DNA of 64,000 nucleotides from JALHOM01 sp964444225 (GCA_964444225.1 CAYUFM010000003.1:1-64000), one strand, 5' to 3'; shown: positions 43,201-51,462, numbered from the stretch's first letter. Made by a program: numbers and translations. The notes: a model not told the origin generated them from the sequence alone.

Positions 43201-43221
43201 TTAGTGTTGACAATACACTAA
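43201..43221. promoter_or_regulatory. Predicted NrtR operator O3 and pncA promoter
   Basis: TTAGTGT-N7-ACACTAA with perfect 7-bp arms. TTGACA (43207-43212) lies inside it; TACACT at 43230-43235 is 17 nt further and would be the -10. Confidence 0.8.
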
Positions 43222-43247
43222 GTATGATATACACTTCTTACACATAC

Positions 43248-43268
43248 TTAGTGTATGTTATACAATAA
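43248..43268. promoter_or_regulatory. Predicted NrtR operator O4 before pncA
   Basis: TTAGTGT-N7-ACAATAA, one mismatch between arms, located just downstream of the expected pncA transcription start and followed by AAAGGAG and the ATG. O3 and O4 also contain a perfect 13-bp inverted repeat between them (TACACTAAGTATG, 43214-43226, with 43243-43255). Confidence 0.78.
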
Positions 43269-43285
43269 GTTAAAGGAGCAAAATT

Positions 43286-43951
43286 ATGGAAAAGCTAGAC
43301 TTAACACAATTTGAGCATCTTGCCGTTATCGCCGTAGATGTACAAAATGACTTCTGCCCTGGTGGTAGCCTGGCTGTAACTGAGGGCGGCTTGGTTGTCC
43401 CCCCACTAAACTCTGTTATTAATGCCATGCAAAAGATAGATCTTGCACGCTCAAAACAACCTAGCCTGCCCCTTTCTAGCGTAATTGCCACGCGAGATTG
43501 GCACCCAGCAGAAACTAACCATTTTTCTGAAACGCCAAACTTTGTAGACAACTGGCCAATCCACTGCGTTGCCAATACTTTAGGTGCAGACTTTCATCCC
43601 GACCTTAACATTGAATCTGCAACTATAGTTGAAAAAGGAACGAAGAAAGATGAAGACGCTTACAGTGGTTTTGAAGGTAAAATTGCCGATAGTGGCAAAA
43701 AACTAACTGAGGCATTGGGCTCACCACCAGAAAAAACAGCGTTATTTATCGGTGGGCTAGCTACCGACTACTGCGTGCAGGCTACTGTTAAGGATGCTGC
43801 AAACTTAGGTTTTAAAACTTATGTACTAGAAGATGCCATCAGAGGCGTTGCAGAAGAATCAAGCAGAAAGGCACTAAATGAAATGCAGGCGGTCGCCAAA
43901 TTTATTACTACTCATCAGCTTAACGAAGCAATTAAGGAGTTACTAAAATGA
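43286..43951 (+). CDS. pncA: Nicotinamidase
   Basis: Isochorismatase-fold hydrolase turning nicotinamide into nicotinate. 221 residues. Catalytic Asp in VDVQNDFCPGGSLAV, metal ligands in TRDWHPAETNHF, catalytic Lys in VEKGTKKDEDAYSGF, and nucleophile Cys in GLATDYCVQATVKDA. The promoter region has two predicted NrtR operators. It overlaps pncB by ATGA, so both are made together. Confidence 0.95.
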   Translation: MEKLDLTQFEHLAVIAVDVQNDFCPGGSLAVTEGGLVVPPLNSVINAMQKIDLARSKQPSLPLSSVIATRDWHPAETNHFSETPNFVDNWPIHCVANTLGADFHPDLNIESATIVEKGTKKDEDAYSGFEGKIADSGKKLTEALGSPPEKTALFIGGLATDYCVQATVKDAANLGFKTYVLEDAIRGVAEESSRKALNEMQAVAKFITTHQLNEAIKELLK

Positions 43952-45201
43952 AAGAAGGTATAGAACATGGACCGCTACTAGAACACGGGATGATAACTGC
44001 TGGACTAGATTACTACAAGCCAACGATGAGTCAACTAGCCTACGAAATCGAGCCCGAAGCAGAAGTAACATTTGCGTTCATAAACAGAGGTAAAGAACGA
44101 CTTCTTGACTACTTGACCGTAGAAGAACTGCAAGACCGCTTCGACTACATCAGAAGCGTGGGGTTTCAGCCAGAGGAGTTAGAATTTCTAGCTAAACTAA
44201 ATCGCCTAGACGGAAGCCCAGTTTTTTCTAAAGATTATCTTGATACTCTTGCACAGTCTGAGCTCCCCGAAGTTTTGGTAACTCACGAAGAGGCGACTGA
44301 TGACTTATCTATAGAAACCACTGGACAGTGGCCACATGTAACATTTTGGGAAACCGTAATAATGAGCGAAGTCAACGAGACCTACTTTGAAAATTACGTC
44401 CGTTCAAAAGGAATAGATCTTTTTGAAGTATACGAGGAAGGAAATGCCAGATTAACTGAAAAAATAGAAATATTGAAAGCAAACCCAGGCATTAAGTTTA
44501 GTGATTTTGGTACTAGAAGGCACTTCAGTTTAAGGTGGCAAAAACATGTGCTCGACCGGCTAAAAACTGAGTGTCCAGATAACTTGCTCGGAACCAGCAA
44601 TGTGGCACTAGCCAACACTATGGGACTTAAGCCTATAGGAACCTTTGCGCACGAGATGCCCATGGTTTATGCAGGACTTGCCGATGGTCGGGGCCAAAAC
44701 ATAAGACAGTCTCACGGTAATTTCTTGAACGACTGGGCGGATAAATATGGAGACGACCTTTCTATTGCTCTAACCGACACATTTGGCAGTAAGTTCTTCT
44801 TCGAGGATTTCACAGACGAGCAAGCCCAGCAATGGGCTGGCTTACGACACGATTCTGGCGATCCTATCGAATTCGGTGAACGAGCTATTGAATTTTATCA
44901 AAGCAAAGGCATTGACCCCACCACAAAAACAATTGTTTTTAGCGACTCACTTAACATCGATACAATTGTTAAGCTTTACAGACATTTTGAGGGCCGAATA
45001 GGTAGAGTTTTTGGCTGGGGCGGGAACTTAATGAACGACCTGGGCATACCGGCTCTTAACATTGTTGCTAAGGCCGTTAAGGTTAATGGTCGTCCTACAG
45101 TAAAACTGAGCGATAACCCTGGCAAAGTTACAGGTCCAGTAGGTGTAGTTAGGCTTTATCAAGATGAATTTTGTAGCAGAAAAGAGGCTGTTGTTTTATG
45201 A
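43948..45201 (+). CDS. pncB: Nicotinate phosphoribosyltransferase
   Basis: Joins nicotinate to PRPP giving nicotinate mononucleotide. 417 residues. Signature regions: LDYYKPTMSQLAYE near the N terminus, FSDFGTRRHFSLRW with the His that is phosphorylated in homologues (about 190-200), and the phosphate-binding part RHDSGDPIEFGE ... FSDSLNIDTIVKLYRHF and FGWGGNLMND. Product feeds NadD. Overlaps by 4 bp with genes on both sides. Confidence 0.95.
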   Translation: MKEGIEHGPLLEHGMITAGLDYYKPTMSQLAYEIEPEAEVTFAFINRGKERLLDYLTVEELQDRFDYIRSVGFQPEELEFLAKLNRLDGSPVFSKDYLDTLAQSELPEVLVTHEEATDDLSIETTGQWPHVTFWETVIMSEVNETYFENYVRSKGIDLFEVYEEGNARLTEKIEILKANPGIKFSDFGTRRHFSLRWQKHVLDRLKTECPDNLLGTSNVALANTMGLKPIGTFAHEMPMVYAGLADGRGQNIRQSHGNFLNDWADKYGDDLSIALTDTFGSKFFFEDFTDEQAQQWAGLRHDSGDPIEFGERAIEFYQSKGIDPTTKTIVFSDSLNIDTIVKLYRHFEGRIGRVFGWGGNLMNDLGIPALNIVAKAVKVNGRPTVKLSDNPGKVTGPVGVVRLYQDEFCSRKEAVVL

Positions 45202-45974
45202 GAAACCCAGAACAAATTGAAACACGTAGTTTAGAGCTTTTCGCCCAGAGATTGGTGCAGACATCCTACCCCGGATACCCCAAGCCCGAGGAACGATACT
45301 GGCAATCAACAGACGATCTACCCACTGACCCCGGGGAAAGGTTGATAATTCCTCCGGGGCCATGGTGGACTAATGAAGCTCGCGAATTAAACGACAGATG
45401 TAATCCGGCAGACTACCCTACTGTGACTAATTTTGACAGCAATGGTCGACCTCTTCATCCTTGGTTTAAAAACATGCTTACAAATAAAAATCTCGGAATT
45501 GTTGCTGGCAGAGGATTTTACTACGACTATGGCCCAAACTACACTGGTGATCCAATTATTTTCCGACATGACCTTGATGAGGTCCATGTACTTTTGATAG
45601 AAAGACGCGATAGAACAGGCCTAGCTCTACCCGGTGGCCACTTTGACAAGCGCTATGACACAACAGGGATAGATACAGCTAGACGAGAAGCAAAAGAAGA
45701 AACTGGTATAGATATAACAAACGGAACGTTAAAAGAAAGTACGGTATATATTGGTCCAGTGGCAGACATAAGAACAACTATTCACTCCTGGCCCGAAACT
45801 ACGGCGGTACGATTTGACCTTAGTAACGATTTTGCTCGTACACTAGGTACAGCATCATTTAAAGGCTTCGACGATGCTCTGGCTGTGCACTGGGTGCCGG
45901 TTTCTCAAAAAGATCGTGAGCTTTTTGGCTCACATAATCTACTGGTTGATCTTGCACTTGAGCAAGAGGCCTAG
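45198..45974 (+). CDS. Nudix hydrolase, NUDT9/ADP-ribose pyrophosphatase-like
   Basis: 258 residues. The region WTNEARELNDRCNP ... GIVAGRGFYYDYGPNYTGDP resembles the pre-Nudix part of NUDT9 and the TRPM2 NUDT9-H domain (GRG...GPNH...P...R), both specific for ADP-ribose. The Nudix box has LPGGHFDKRYD...REAKEETGID, with REAKEE intact but two extra residues in the first loop and no Glu at the usual GX5E position. Being in the NAD salvage operon, it may clear ADP-ribose, the ligand expected for NrtR. Substrate is inferred. Confidence 0.75.
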   Translation: MRNPEQIETRSLELFAQRLVQTSYPGYPKPEERYWQSTDDLPTDPGERLIIPPGPWWTNEARELNDRCNPADYPTVTNFDSNGRPLHPWFKNMLTNKNLGIVAGRGFYYDYGPNYTGDPIIFRHDLDEVHVLLIERRDRTGLALPGGHFDKRYDTTGIDTARREAKEETGIDITNGTLKESTVYIGPVADIRTTIHSWPETTAVRFDLSNDFARTLGTASFKGFDDALAVHWVPVSQKDRELFGSHNLLVDLALEQEA

Positions 45975-45975
45975 C

Positions 45976-46884
45976 ATGTCTAATCCAGAAACTTCTACAG
46001 AAAAACGCCCTCTGTGTTACCATGTCTTTGCTATGCAAATAAAAGCAGATTTTGATCAAGCCTGGGCGGTTGCCCAGAAAGAAAGCTCCGCCCAAAACTT
46101 TGAGGTGGTGGAGCATGGCTGGGAGCAACATGTGCTAGTGGATCATGAAAAAAATCTGGTTTATCGCTATCCGCGCAACCAAAATTCCGCCAATAAGCTA
46201 GCAGATGAAGTAGGGGTTTTGCGAGCACTACACGACACAACATTTAATGTAGCTATCCCTAGACTTCGTGACCTAACGGGTGGATATGCAGTCTATGACT
46301 ATATCCCCGGAGATGTTTTGTCAGAGGATGGATCACTAGGCCTCAGCGACAACCAGGCAAGAGAGATAGGTTACGATTTGGGAATCTTTTTTGGTATTTT
46401 GCATGCTTGCAGTCCGTCAATTGTCAATTCTAAAAAAACCAAGCAAACAACCAGTCTTTTTGAATACTACGCTGAAAGAATTGAAAGCGCAAAAGATCGA
46501 GACTTTTATGAAAAAGCCCGGGGATTACTTCTTTCACTGCAACCTGAAGCCGAGAAACAGGCGGTTGTTCACGGCGACCTTCATGGCCTTAATATGGTGT
46601 TAGATCCCATATCAAAAAAACTAACAGGTATTATTGATTTTAGCGAATTAGAACTTGGGGATCCCCACCAAGATTTACGAAAGCCATTTATGACAGATGG
46701 GCGATTTTTGGAGCCAATGATTACAGCATACAAAAATGCCACCGGGATTAGCCTAGACCCAGAAAAAGTCAGAATCTGGGCCTACGTTAACGAGTGGGCT
46801 AACATCGCCTACTTTAACGACCAACCAAGCAACCCAACCTATATCCGCGCCCAAAAACACCTAAGACGATGGAACCAACTCTAG
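45976..46884 (+). CDS. Aminoglycoside phosphotransferase-like kinase
   Basis: 302 residues from the ATG at 45976 one base after the Nudix stop; an ATG at 46033 (MQIKADFDQ) is an alternative. Protein-kinase-like fold of the APH/ChoK group: VVHGDLHGLNMVLD (catalytic loop, about 197) and IIDFSELELGDPHQDLRK (metal loop, about 218), plus an N-lobe with LVYRYPRNQ. Such enzymes phosphorylate small molecules (aminoglycosides, choline, thiamine). In this operon a nucleoside or vitamin precursor of NAD is a fair guess, but nothing in the sequence fixes the substrate. Confidence 0.75.
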   Translation: MSNPETSTEKRPLCYHVFAMQIKADFDQAWAVAQKESSAQNFEVVEHGWEQHVLVDHEKNLVYRYPRNQNSANKLADEVGVLRALHDTTFNVAIPRLRDLTGGYAVYDYIPGDVLSEDGSLGLSDNQAREIGYDLGIFFGILHACSPSIVNSKKTKQTTSLFEYYAERIESAKDRDFYEKARGLLLSLQPEAEKQAVVHGDLHGLNMVLDPISKKLTGIIDFSELELGDPHQDLRKPFMTDGRFLEPMITAYKNATGISLDPEKVRIWAYVNEWANIAYFNDQPSNPTYIRAQKHLRRWNQL

Positions 46885-48345
46885 CTATTCTTTGGCTGTT
46901 GCTTCGTCGTGTTTAGGAAACAGTGTGCCTTCTATGGGTTTTACTATCCCTGTGTTGAACATATAAATAATCTTTTGTGAGGTTTCTGGCATAAAGGGCT
47001 CTAATAGTTCGGCGATTTCGATTAAATCACTCACCATGTTAGCTAGTACTTCACGCAAATGATCTTCTTCTTTATTTTTGGCTAGAACCCAAGGCTTTTC
47101 TTCTTCAATAAATTGGTTGAGACCTCTTACTTGCTCCCACACTTCCTCAATCGCCTTGTCAAAGCGACAGTCAGTTAATGCTTGGTCGTACATTCCAATA
47201 TCGTGTTCTGAATCGGGTATGTCGCCAATTATGCCTTGCTGATATTTGTTTATCATGGCTACAGTGCGATTTACGGCATTACCCAGTTCATTAGCAAGTT
47301 CGCTGTTATAAACTTCCTCGAATCTTTGCCAGCTAAAATCACCATCATCGTAGCTAGGGATGTGTCGTAAGAAGTAATACCGAAATGCATCCACACCGTA
47401 TTTTTCAATAATTTCGTGCGGGAACACACTATTGCCTAGGCTCTTGCTCATTTTTTGGCCATCGATATTAATAAATCCATGTACATACAGTGTTTTTGGA
47501 AGTGGTAAACCTAAAGCCAATAGCATGCCCGGCCAAATTGCAGCATGGAAGCGCAAGATATCTTTGCCTATCACCTGCACATCAGCTGGCCAATAATCTT
47601 TAAAATCCTGGTGCTCTGGATAGCCAAGAACGGTAATATAGTTCATCAAAGCCTCAAACCATACATACATCACTTGTTTTGGGTCGCCTGGTACAGGGAT
47701 ACCCCAGCCAATTTTCTCTTTTGGTCGGCTAACACTTACGTCCTCAAGTCCTTCACGAAAAACGTTTAGGATTTCATTTCTACGAGTTTCTGGTATGACC
47801 CTAAATGATCCGTCATTTATCTTAGCCGAAATTTGGTCGCTAAAAGCACTTAGTTTAAAGAAGTAGTTTTCTTCCTCAATTTTTTCATATTCTCGGTCAT
47901 GATCCGCGCACTTCCCACCGTTTTCTTTAACTTGAGCTTCGGTAAAAAATGCCTCATGGCCAGTGCAGTACCAACCAACGTAGTTTTTTTTGTAGATGTG
48001 CTCGCCTAGTGCCTTCCATATCAACCCTGCCCTTTGCTCGTGCCCAGCATCTGTTGTACGGATGAACCTATCGTTACTAATGTTCAAGCTTTTTGCCAGA
48101 TCACGAAATTTTTGGCTCATTTCATCGGCTAAAGCTTGTGGAGTTTTCTTTAGAGATTCGGCTTTTTCTGCCACTTTACCGCCATGCTCGTCTGTCCCCA
48201 TGCTAAAAATTACTTTACTGTGGGTTTTGCGGGCAGACCTAGCTAGCACATCACCCATCGTAAACTCCATAGCATGGCCAAGATGTGGCTCGCCGTTAAT
48301 GTACGGTATGGACGTGGTAATAAAATAGTTTTTTTGATTTCCCAT
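46885..48345 (-). CDS. metG: Methionyl-tRNA synthetase, short form
   Basis: Class I synthetase, 486 residues. HIGH motif in PYINGEPHLGHAMEF (about 14), catalytic WYCTGHEAFFTE segment, family LRFHAAIWPGML, and KMSKS loop GQKMSKSLGNSVFP (about 297). The C-terminal anticodon-binding helices are present, and the extra EMAP-like dimerisation domain is absent. The zinc knuckle has only scattered cysteines (YCTG, GKCADH). It ends next to the convergent kinase gene with no spacer. Confidence 0.95.
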   Translation of the reverse strand: MGNQKNYFITTSIPYINGEPHLGHAMEFTMGDVLARSARKTHSKVIFSMGTDEHGGKVAEKAESLKKTPQALADEMSQKFRDLAKSLNISNDRFIRTTDAGHEQRAGLIWKALGEHIYKKNYVGWYCTGHEAFFTEAQVKENGGKCADHDREYEKIEEENYFFKLSAFSDQISAKINDGSFRVIPETRRNEILNVFREGLEDVSVSRPKEKIGWGIPVPGDPKQVMYVWFEALMNYITVLGYPEHQDFKDYWPADVQVIGKDILRFHAAIWPGMLLALGLPLPKTLYVHGFINIDGQKMSKSLGNSVFPHEIIEKYGVDAFRYYFLRHIPSYDDGDFSWQRFEEVYNSELANELGNAVNRTVAMINKYQQGIIGDIPDSEHDIGMYDQALTDCRFDKAIEEVWEQVRGLNQFIEEEKPWVLAKNKEEDHLREVLANMVSDLIEIAELLEPFMPETSQKIIYMFNTGIVKPIEGTLFPKHDEATAKE

Positions 48346-48358
48346 TATATACAGCCTA

Positions 48359-48517
48359 CTACACTTTGGATGCTAAATGCCAGAGGTGACAATGACGACA
48401 TTTATAGGCTTTTAGTTTTGCGCCGTGCTGGTGCTGGGCAACCACTGCCGAGGCTTCGGCTTCTTTTCTAGAGTTAAACTTCATTTTATCTGCGCAAGGC
48501 AAAGATTCTGCAGACAA
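48359..48517 (-). CDS. Small zinc-ribbon protein, 52 aa
   Basis: Read from a TTG that follows the DUF475 gene stop directly: MSAESLPCADKMKFNSRKEA..., ending AYKCRHCHLWHLASKV. The lone Cys plus CRHC and the WHL tail match a widespread small zinc-ribbon pattern (C-x-K-x-x-F-x-S-x-x-E-A ... Y-x-C-x-x-C-x-x-W-H-L) found in phage and bacterial genomes. An internal ATG (MKFNSR) would give 41 residues but drop the first Cys, so the TTG is favoured. Function unknown, possibly nucleic-acid binding. Confidence 0.65.
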   Translation of the reverse strand: MSAESLPCADKMKFNSRKEAEASAVVAQHQHGAKLKAYKCRHCHLWHLASKV

Positions 48518-49552
48518 CTATACACCTCGTTTTTTAGCGATATAGCTGTGCACCACTGCCGTAACTACAAATGCCATTCCGGCAAGCCCAGTTACAACTT
48601 CTGATATATGGAACTTTAAAGAAGCAAGTAACAGCACGGCCAAAATTCCTATTGCATAGTGAGCACCATGCTCTAGATATCTGTACTCGTCCAAGGTGCC
48701 CCTTTGTAGCATGTGCAAGGTTATAACCCTCACATAAAGCGCACCGATACCTAGACCGACAGCAATAATCAGGATTTGGCTAGTAATAGCAAAGGCTCCA
48801 ATAACCCCATCTAATGAGAAGCTAGCGTCAACAACCATCAGGTACAAAAAGCCGATCAACCCGGCCTTAAACGAGGCGCTTGTGCCTTTTGCTAAGTTTT
48901 TTTCTACCGAAGAATTATGCAAAATTGTATCAAACGAAGTCATTATAAGATAAGTCAAAAGCCCAAAGAAACCAGCCGTCAAAACATCTAGGTGTTCTTC
49001 GCTGGGCAAAAAGCTACTAAACGTTAGTAGCGATGCGCTAGCTAAAATAATGCTGAGGTTTTGTAGCTTACCAGCTTTAGCCAGGATAGTTTCTATAGTT
49101 TTAAGCCATTTTATTTTGCGCTCTTTTAAGAAAAAGTCGAGGAAGATCATCATAAGGAACACTCCACCAAATGCAGCGATTATCGGATGTGCATCTTCTA
49201 GCTGATGACCGTACTCTTCTGGGTTGTTGAGCGCCAGATCCAACGCATCTCCCATACTTAAGCCCGAGAGTCCAGAAACTATGGCCAGCGGTAATATAAC
49301 CCTCACTCCAAAAACGGCTACCACTATGCCAACTGTCAAAAACGCTCGCTGCCAAGACGGAGACATTTTTTCTAAAATTCTAGTATTTACTACCGCGTTA
49401 TCTACACTAAAAGTTATTTCTAGCGCTGCCAATACAAGTACTAGGAATAAGGCAGCCATCCCGGCTTTTGCCCCAACAAAGGTAATCAAAGCCAAAGAAA
49501 TAACTGTAGAAAACGCATAAATGCGCAATAAGGACGTTGTTTTCTTTGCCAT
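48518..49552 (-). CDS. DUF475/TerC-family membrane protein
   Basis: 344 residues with about nine membrane helices. Two motifs of the TerC superfamily are seen: LEITFSVDNAVVN (about 44-56) and VDASFSLDGVIGAFA (about 236), acidic residues thought to bind metal ions; DFFLKERK lies in a loop. Members are linked to Mn2+ export or tellurite resistance; here the split with DUF475-type layout is most likely. The ATG is 7 nt after TGG-TATAAT (complement of 49560-49568), a leaderless start. Confidence 0.85.
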   Translation of the reverse strand: MAKKTTSLLRIYAFSTVISLALITFVGAKAGMAALFLVLVLAALEITFSVDNAVVNTRILEKMSPSWQRAFLTVGIVVAVFGVRVILPLAIVSGLSGLSMGDALDLALNNPEEYGHQLEDAHPIIAAFGGVFLMMIFLDFFLKERKIKWLKTIETILAKAGKLQNLSIILASASLLTFSSFLPSEEHLDVLTAGFFGLLTYLIMTSFDTILHNSSVEKNLAKGTSASFKAGLIGFLYLMVVDASFSLDGVIGAFAITSQILIIAVGLGIGALYVRVITLHMLQRGTLDEYRYLEHGAHYAIGILAVLLLASLKFHISEVVTGLAGMAFVVTAVVHSYIAKKRGV

Positions 49553-49996
49553 TTAGTAGATTATACCACCACTTGCAAAGCCTGGGCGTAAAGTAACGCA
49601 GGTTTTTACAAGAAATCCATGAATCTCTACTAGTCGTTTTTCATGAGCCAACGTTAGTTCTGCCCCCATTCCTCTGGCTGTTTCCGACAAGTCTTTTACA
49701 CCTTCCTGGAGAGCGTATTTTCTTAATGATGCAACAAGAGCAGATGGATCTATACCCCTCAAATCCAAATAACTAGCAGGCTTATCACTCAAGTCCTCTC
49801 CATCTATGTATGGTTTTGTTGGAAAACTTCGCTCTATCGACTCTTCAGAGTTGATTATGCCACAAGCACTCAGGTCAAAACCTTCTTGATACATAAATCC
49901 AATTACCGGGACCTCCAGCCCAAAAAAAGCGAGAGACGTGAAGCTCTCAGTCATAGAAGTGCCATTTTCTATCCTGCCAAAAACCGTATAATTCAT
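49553..49996 (-). CDS. Hypothetical protein, 147 aa
   Basis: Soluble protein of unknown family; the ATG at 49996 (MNYTVFGRIENG) is 6 nt after GATAAT and preferred over GTG at 50002. Segments such as FTSLAFFGLEVPVIGFMYQEGFDLSACG and a helical C-terminal half are visible, with no motif I can name. It directly precedes the DUF475 gene, whose own promoter lies within its 3' end. Confidence 0.6.
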   Translation of the reverse strand: MNYTVFGRIENGTSMTESFTSLAFFGLEVPVIGFMYQEGFDLSACGIINSEESIERSFPTKPYIDGEDLSDKPASYLDLRGIDPSALVASLRKYALQEGVKDLSETARGMGAELTLAHEKRLVEIHGFLVKTCVTLRPGFASGGIIY

Positions 49997-50046
49997 TTCC
50001 ACATTATCTTGGTTCTTTTAGCTATAATTTTCAAGTTAAAAATGTT

Positions 50047-50073
50047 GTAAAATATTGACATAAGTGGTATAAT
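50047..50073 (+). promoter_or_regulatory. tmRNA promoter
   Basis: Extended -10 TGG-TATAAT (50068-50073) with TTGTAA (50045-50050) 17 nt upstream. The spacer contains TTGACATAAGTGG, nearly the same as before the ABC exporter at 244. Transcription near 50080 would give a short 5' extension removed by RNase P. Confidence 0.75.
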
Positions 50074-50105
50074 GAAGGTGTTAGTAAGTATTTACTGACT
50101 TAAAC

Positions 50106-50501
50106 GGGGCTGATTTTTAAGCTCGACATTGGACCTTTACAGATTAGTACGCGTGTCGCTTTTCAGCGTTATAGATAAAACCCTTAACTGCAAACGCATT
50201 TAAGAGCATCAAGCAAACTGTAGCGAGTATTTTTACTCCTCAGCTAGCTGGTGCAACAGCCTAAGTTTAATCTTAGTGCCGTGAAATACTCGACACCAAA
50301 TAGAGTATTATCGCGCCATTTATTTGGTTGCTCAATATATAGCCACTCTCCTATATTTTGCTAAGATTTTGAGAGTCGCTCTTTGGTAACTTTTGTCTAT
50401 TCACCGTTATCAAAGCTAAGACAAATTAAATAGAACACACACGTAGAAAACTAATCAACGTAAACCGATGGACCCGGTTGCAATTACCGGCAGCTCCACC
50501 A
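50106..50501 (+). ncRNA. ssrA: Transfer-messenger RNA
   Basis: 396 nt from GGGGCUG to an encoded CCA. The 5' GGGGCUGAUUUUU and 3' CAGCUCCACCA pair as the acceptor stem with one G-U; the T-arm reads GACCCGGTTGCAATTACCGG. The resume codon is GCA at 50190; the open frame gives a 24-residue tag beginning ANAFKSIKQT and ending PQLAGATA before TAA (50262-50264). Pseudoknot-like stems follow. With SmpB it frees stalled ribosomes. A terminator follows at once. Confidence 0.93.
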
Positions 50502-50507
50502 ATAAAA

Positions 50508-50532
50508 GTGCCCGAACAACTCGGGCTTTTTT
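50508..50532 (+). terminator. tmRNA terminator
   Basis: GCCCGA-ACAAC-TCGGGC followed by TTTTTT. The 33-bp block starting at the CCA end (50499) recurs at 51271 with two loop differences. Confidence 0.93.
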
Positions 50533-50581
50533 ATTAGACATTAGTGGGTGGCTTCTATTCAAAATTTACTATGCAGATACA

Positions 50582-50610
50582 TTGACTTATTCTCTACCTT
50601 TGTTTATAAT
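50582..50610 (+). promoter_or_regulatory. Consensus promoter for the 196-aa gene
   Basis: TTGACT (50582-50587), 17 nt, TATAAT (50605-50610). Only 6 nt separate the -10 from the ATG at 50617, so the mRNA should begin at or beside the start codon. Confidence 0.85.
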
Positions 50611-50616
50611 ATATTC

Positions 50617-51207
50617 ATGAATTATATTCCTCCACATATACGAGCTGAGCGAAATAGAGCAGAATTTGAAAAAGCACAAAGCCAGAAAATAACGGACGAA
50701 CAAAGATACGCTGGTCTGCAAGAGGTTTTTAAGCAACTAGTTGCTACAACTCCAACAAATGCCGTTTTTGAGATTTTAAAACGTCAACATCGTTCACTTT
50801 TTGGCAAAGCTCGTTCTGATGGTTTCACCTTAGCAGACTATGAAGGTCGTCGTAATCTAAGGAGTAGTGAAGACAAATATGAATTATCAAGAAGAGTGGA
50901 AGGCTGGATCATTCCTGAAGTGTTTTATTGGAGTTCGGGCACTTATGAGACTGAAGGATATCGTCCTCTTGATATTACCACCGAAGGCTTGTTATGGAAC
51001 GGTTACGGTAACATGGAAGTTGAGTCTACGGGGCCAAAAAAGGTTATTGGCATAACCGATGGAGAACGTAGGGCAGTTAATATTCATCTGGGTTACCCAG
51101 AATACCGAGATGGACACCCATTTACTAATACAGATAGACATCCACTTTCTTCAGAAAGTATGCTAGATATTGTAAAGAAGGCCATAGTCAACTTTACCGC
51201 ACAATAG
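50617..51207 (+). CDS. Orphan hypothetical protein, 196 aa
   Basis: Soluble protein starting MNYIPPHIRAERNRAEF; no family recognised. An N-terminal charged helical part (to about 75) leads into a region with WIIPEVFYWSSGTYETEGYRP, TTEGLLWNGYGNMEVE, and a C-terminal helix. A longer frame from 50548 is rejected because the promoter overlaps it. It stands alone between two near-identical terminator sequences, the first being the tmRNA end, which is a common integration site. Confidence 0.65.
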   Translation: MNYIPPHIRAERNRAEFEKAQSQKITDEQRYAGLQEVFKQLVATTPTNAVFEILKRQHRSLFGKARSDGFTLADYEGRRNLRSSEDKYELSRRVEGWIIPEVFYWSSGTYETEGYRPLDITTEGLLWNGYGNMEVESTGPKKVIGITDGERRAVNIHLGYPEYRDGHPFTNTDRHPLSSESMLDIVKKAIVNFTAQ

Positions 51208-51270
51208 TCCGATCGCATATTCAACAAAAAATTTTATAACCAGGGGTAAAATCAACTCTTAACTAACTTG

Positions 51271-51303
51271 CCAATAAAAGTGCCCGAATTACTCGGGCTT
51301 TTT
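51271..51303. terminator. Terminator repeat shared with tmRNA
   Basis: GCCCGA-ATTAC-TCGGGC with T-run on the plus strand, ending the 196-aa gene. The block CCAATAAAAGTGCCCGAA...ACTCGGGCTTTTT equals 50499-50531 except two bases in the loop, including the CCA that in the first copy is the tmRNA 3' end. Confidence 0.88.
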
Positions 51304-51306
51304 ACT

Positions 51307-51426
51307 TTAACAGACGCCACCTTCGCAGCATTTGGTTTTGTATTTACACTTAGGGCAGACAAAGTGAGCGTGCTCAGCAACTATCGGGTAATATCCACAG
51401 TTGTCACAAGTTAGTGCTTCTTCCAT
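51307..51426 (-). CDS. Tiny zinc-ribbon protein, 39 aa
   Basis: MEEALTCDNCGYYPIVAEHA, then HFVCPKCKYKTKCCEGGVC. Two C-x2-C pairs (CDNC and CPKC) 17 residues apart form a rubredoxin-like zinc knuckle; a further CC and C end the protein. Coding over the whole length with clear metal-site spacing supports it. Function unknown. Confidence 0.7.
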   Translation of the reverse strand: MEEALTCDNCGYYPIVAEHAHFVCPKCKYKTKCCEGGVC

Positions 51427-51462
51427 AATTTTATTTTAGCACAAGCAATATATAGACAATGC

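Noticed and set aside
43948..45201. Recoded TGA, as in some other CPR lineages
   Set aside because: pncA and pncB end at TGA in ATGA overlaps with full-length downstream genes, so TGA is a stop.
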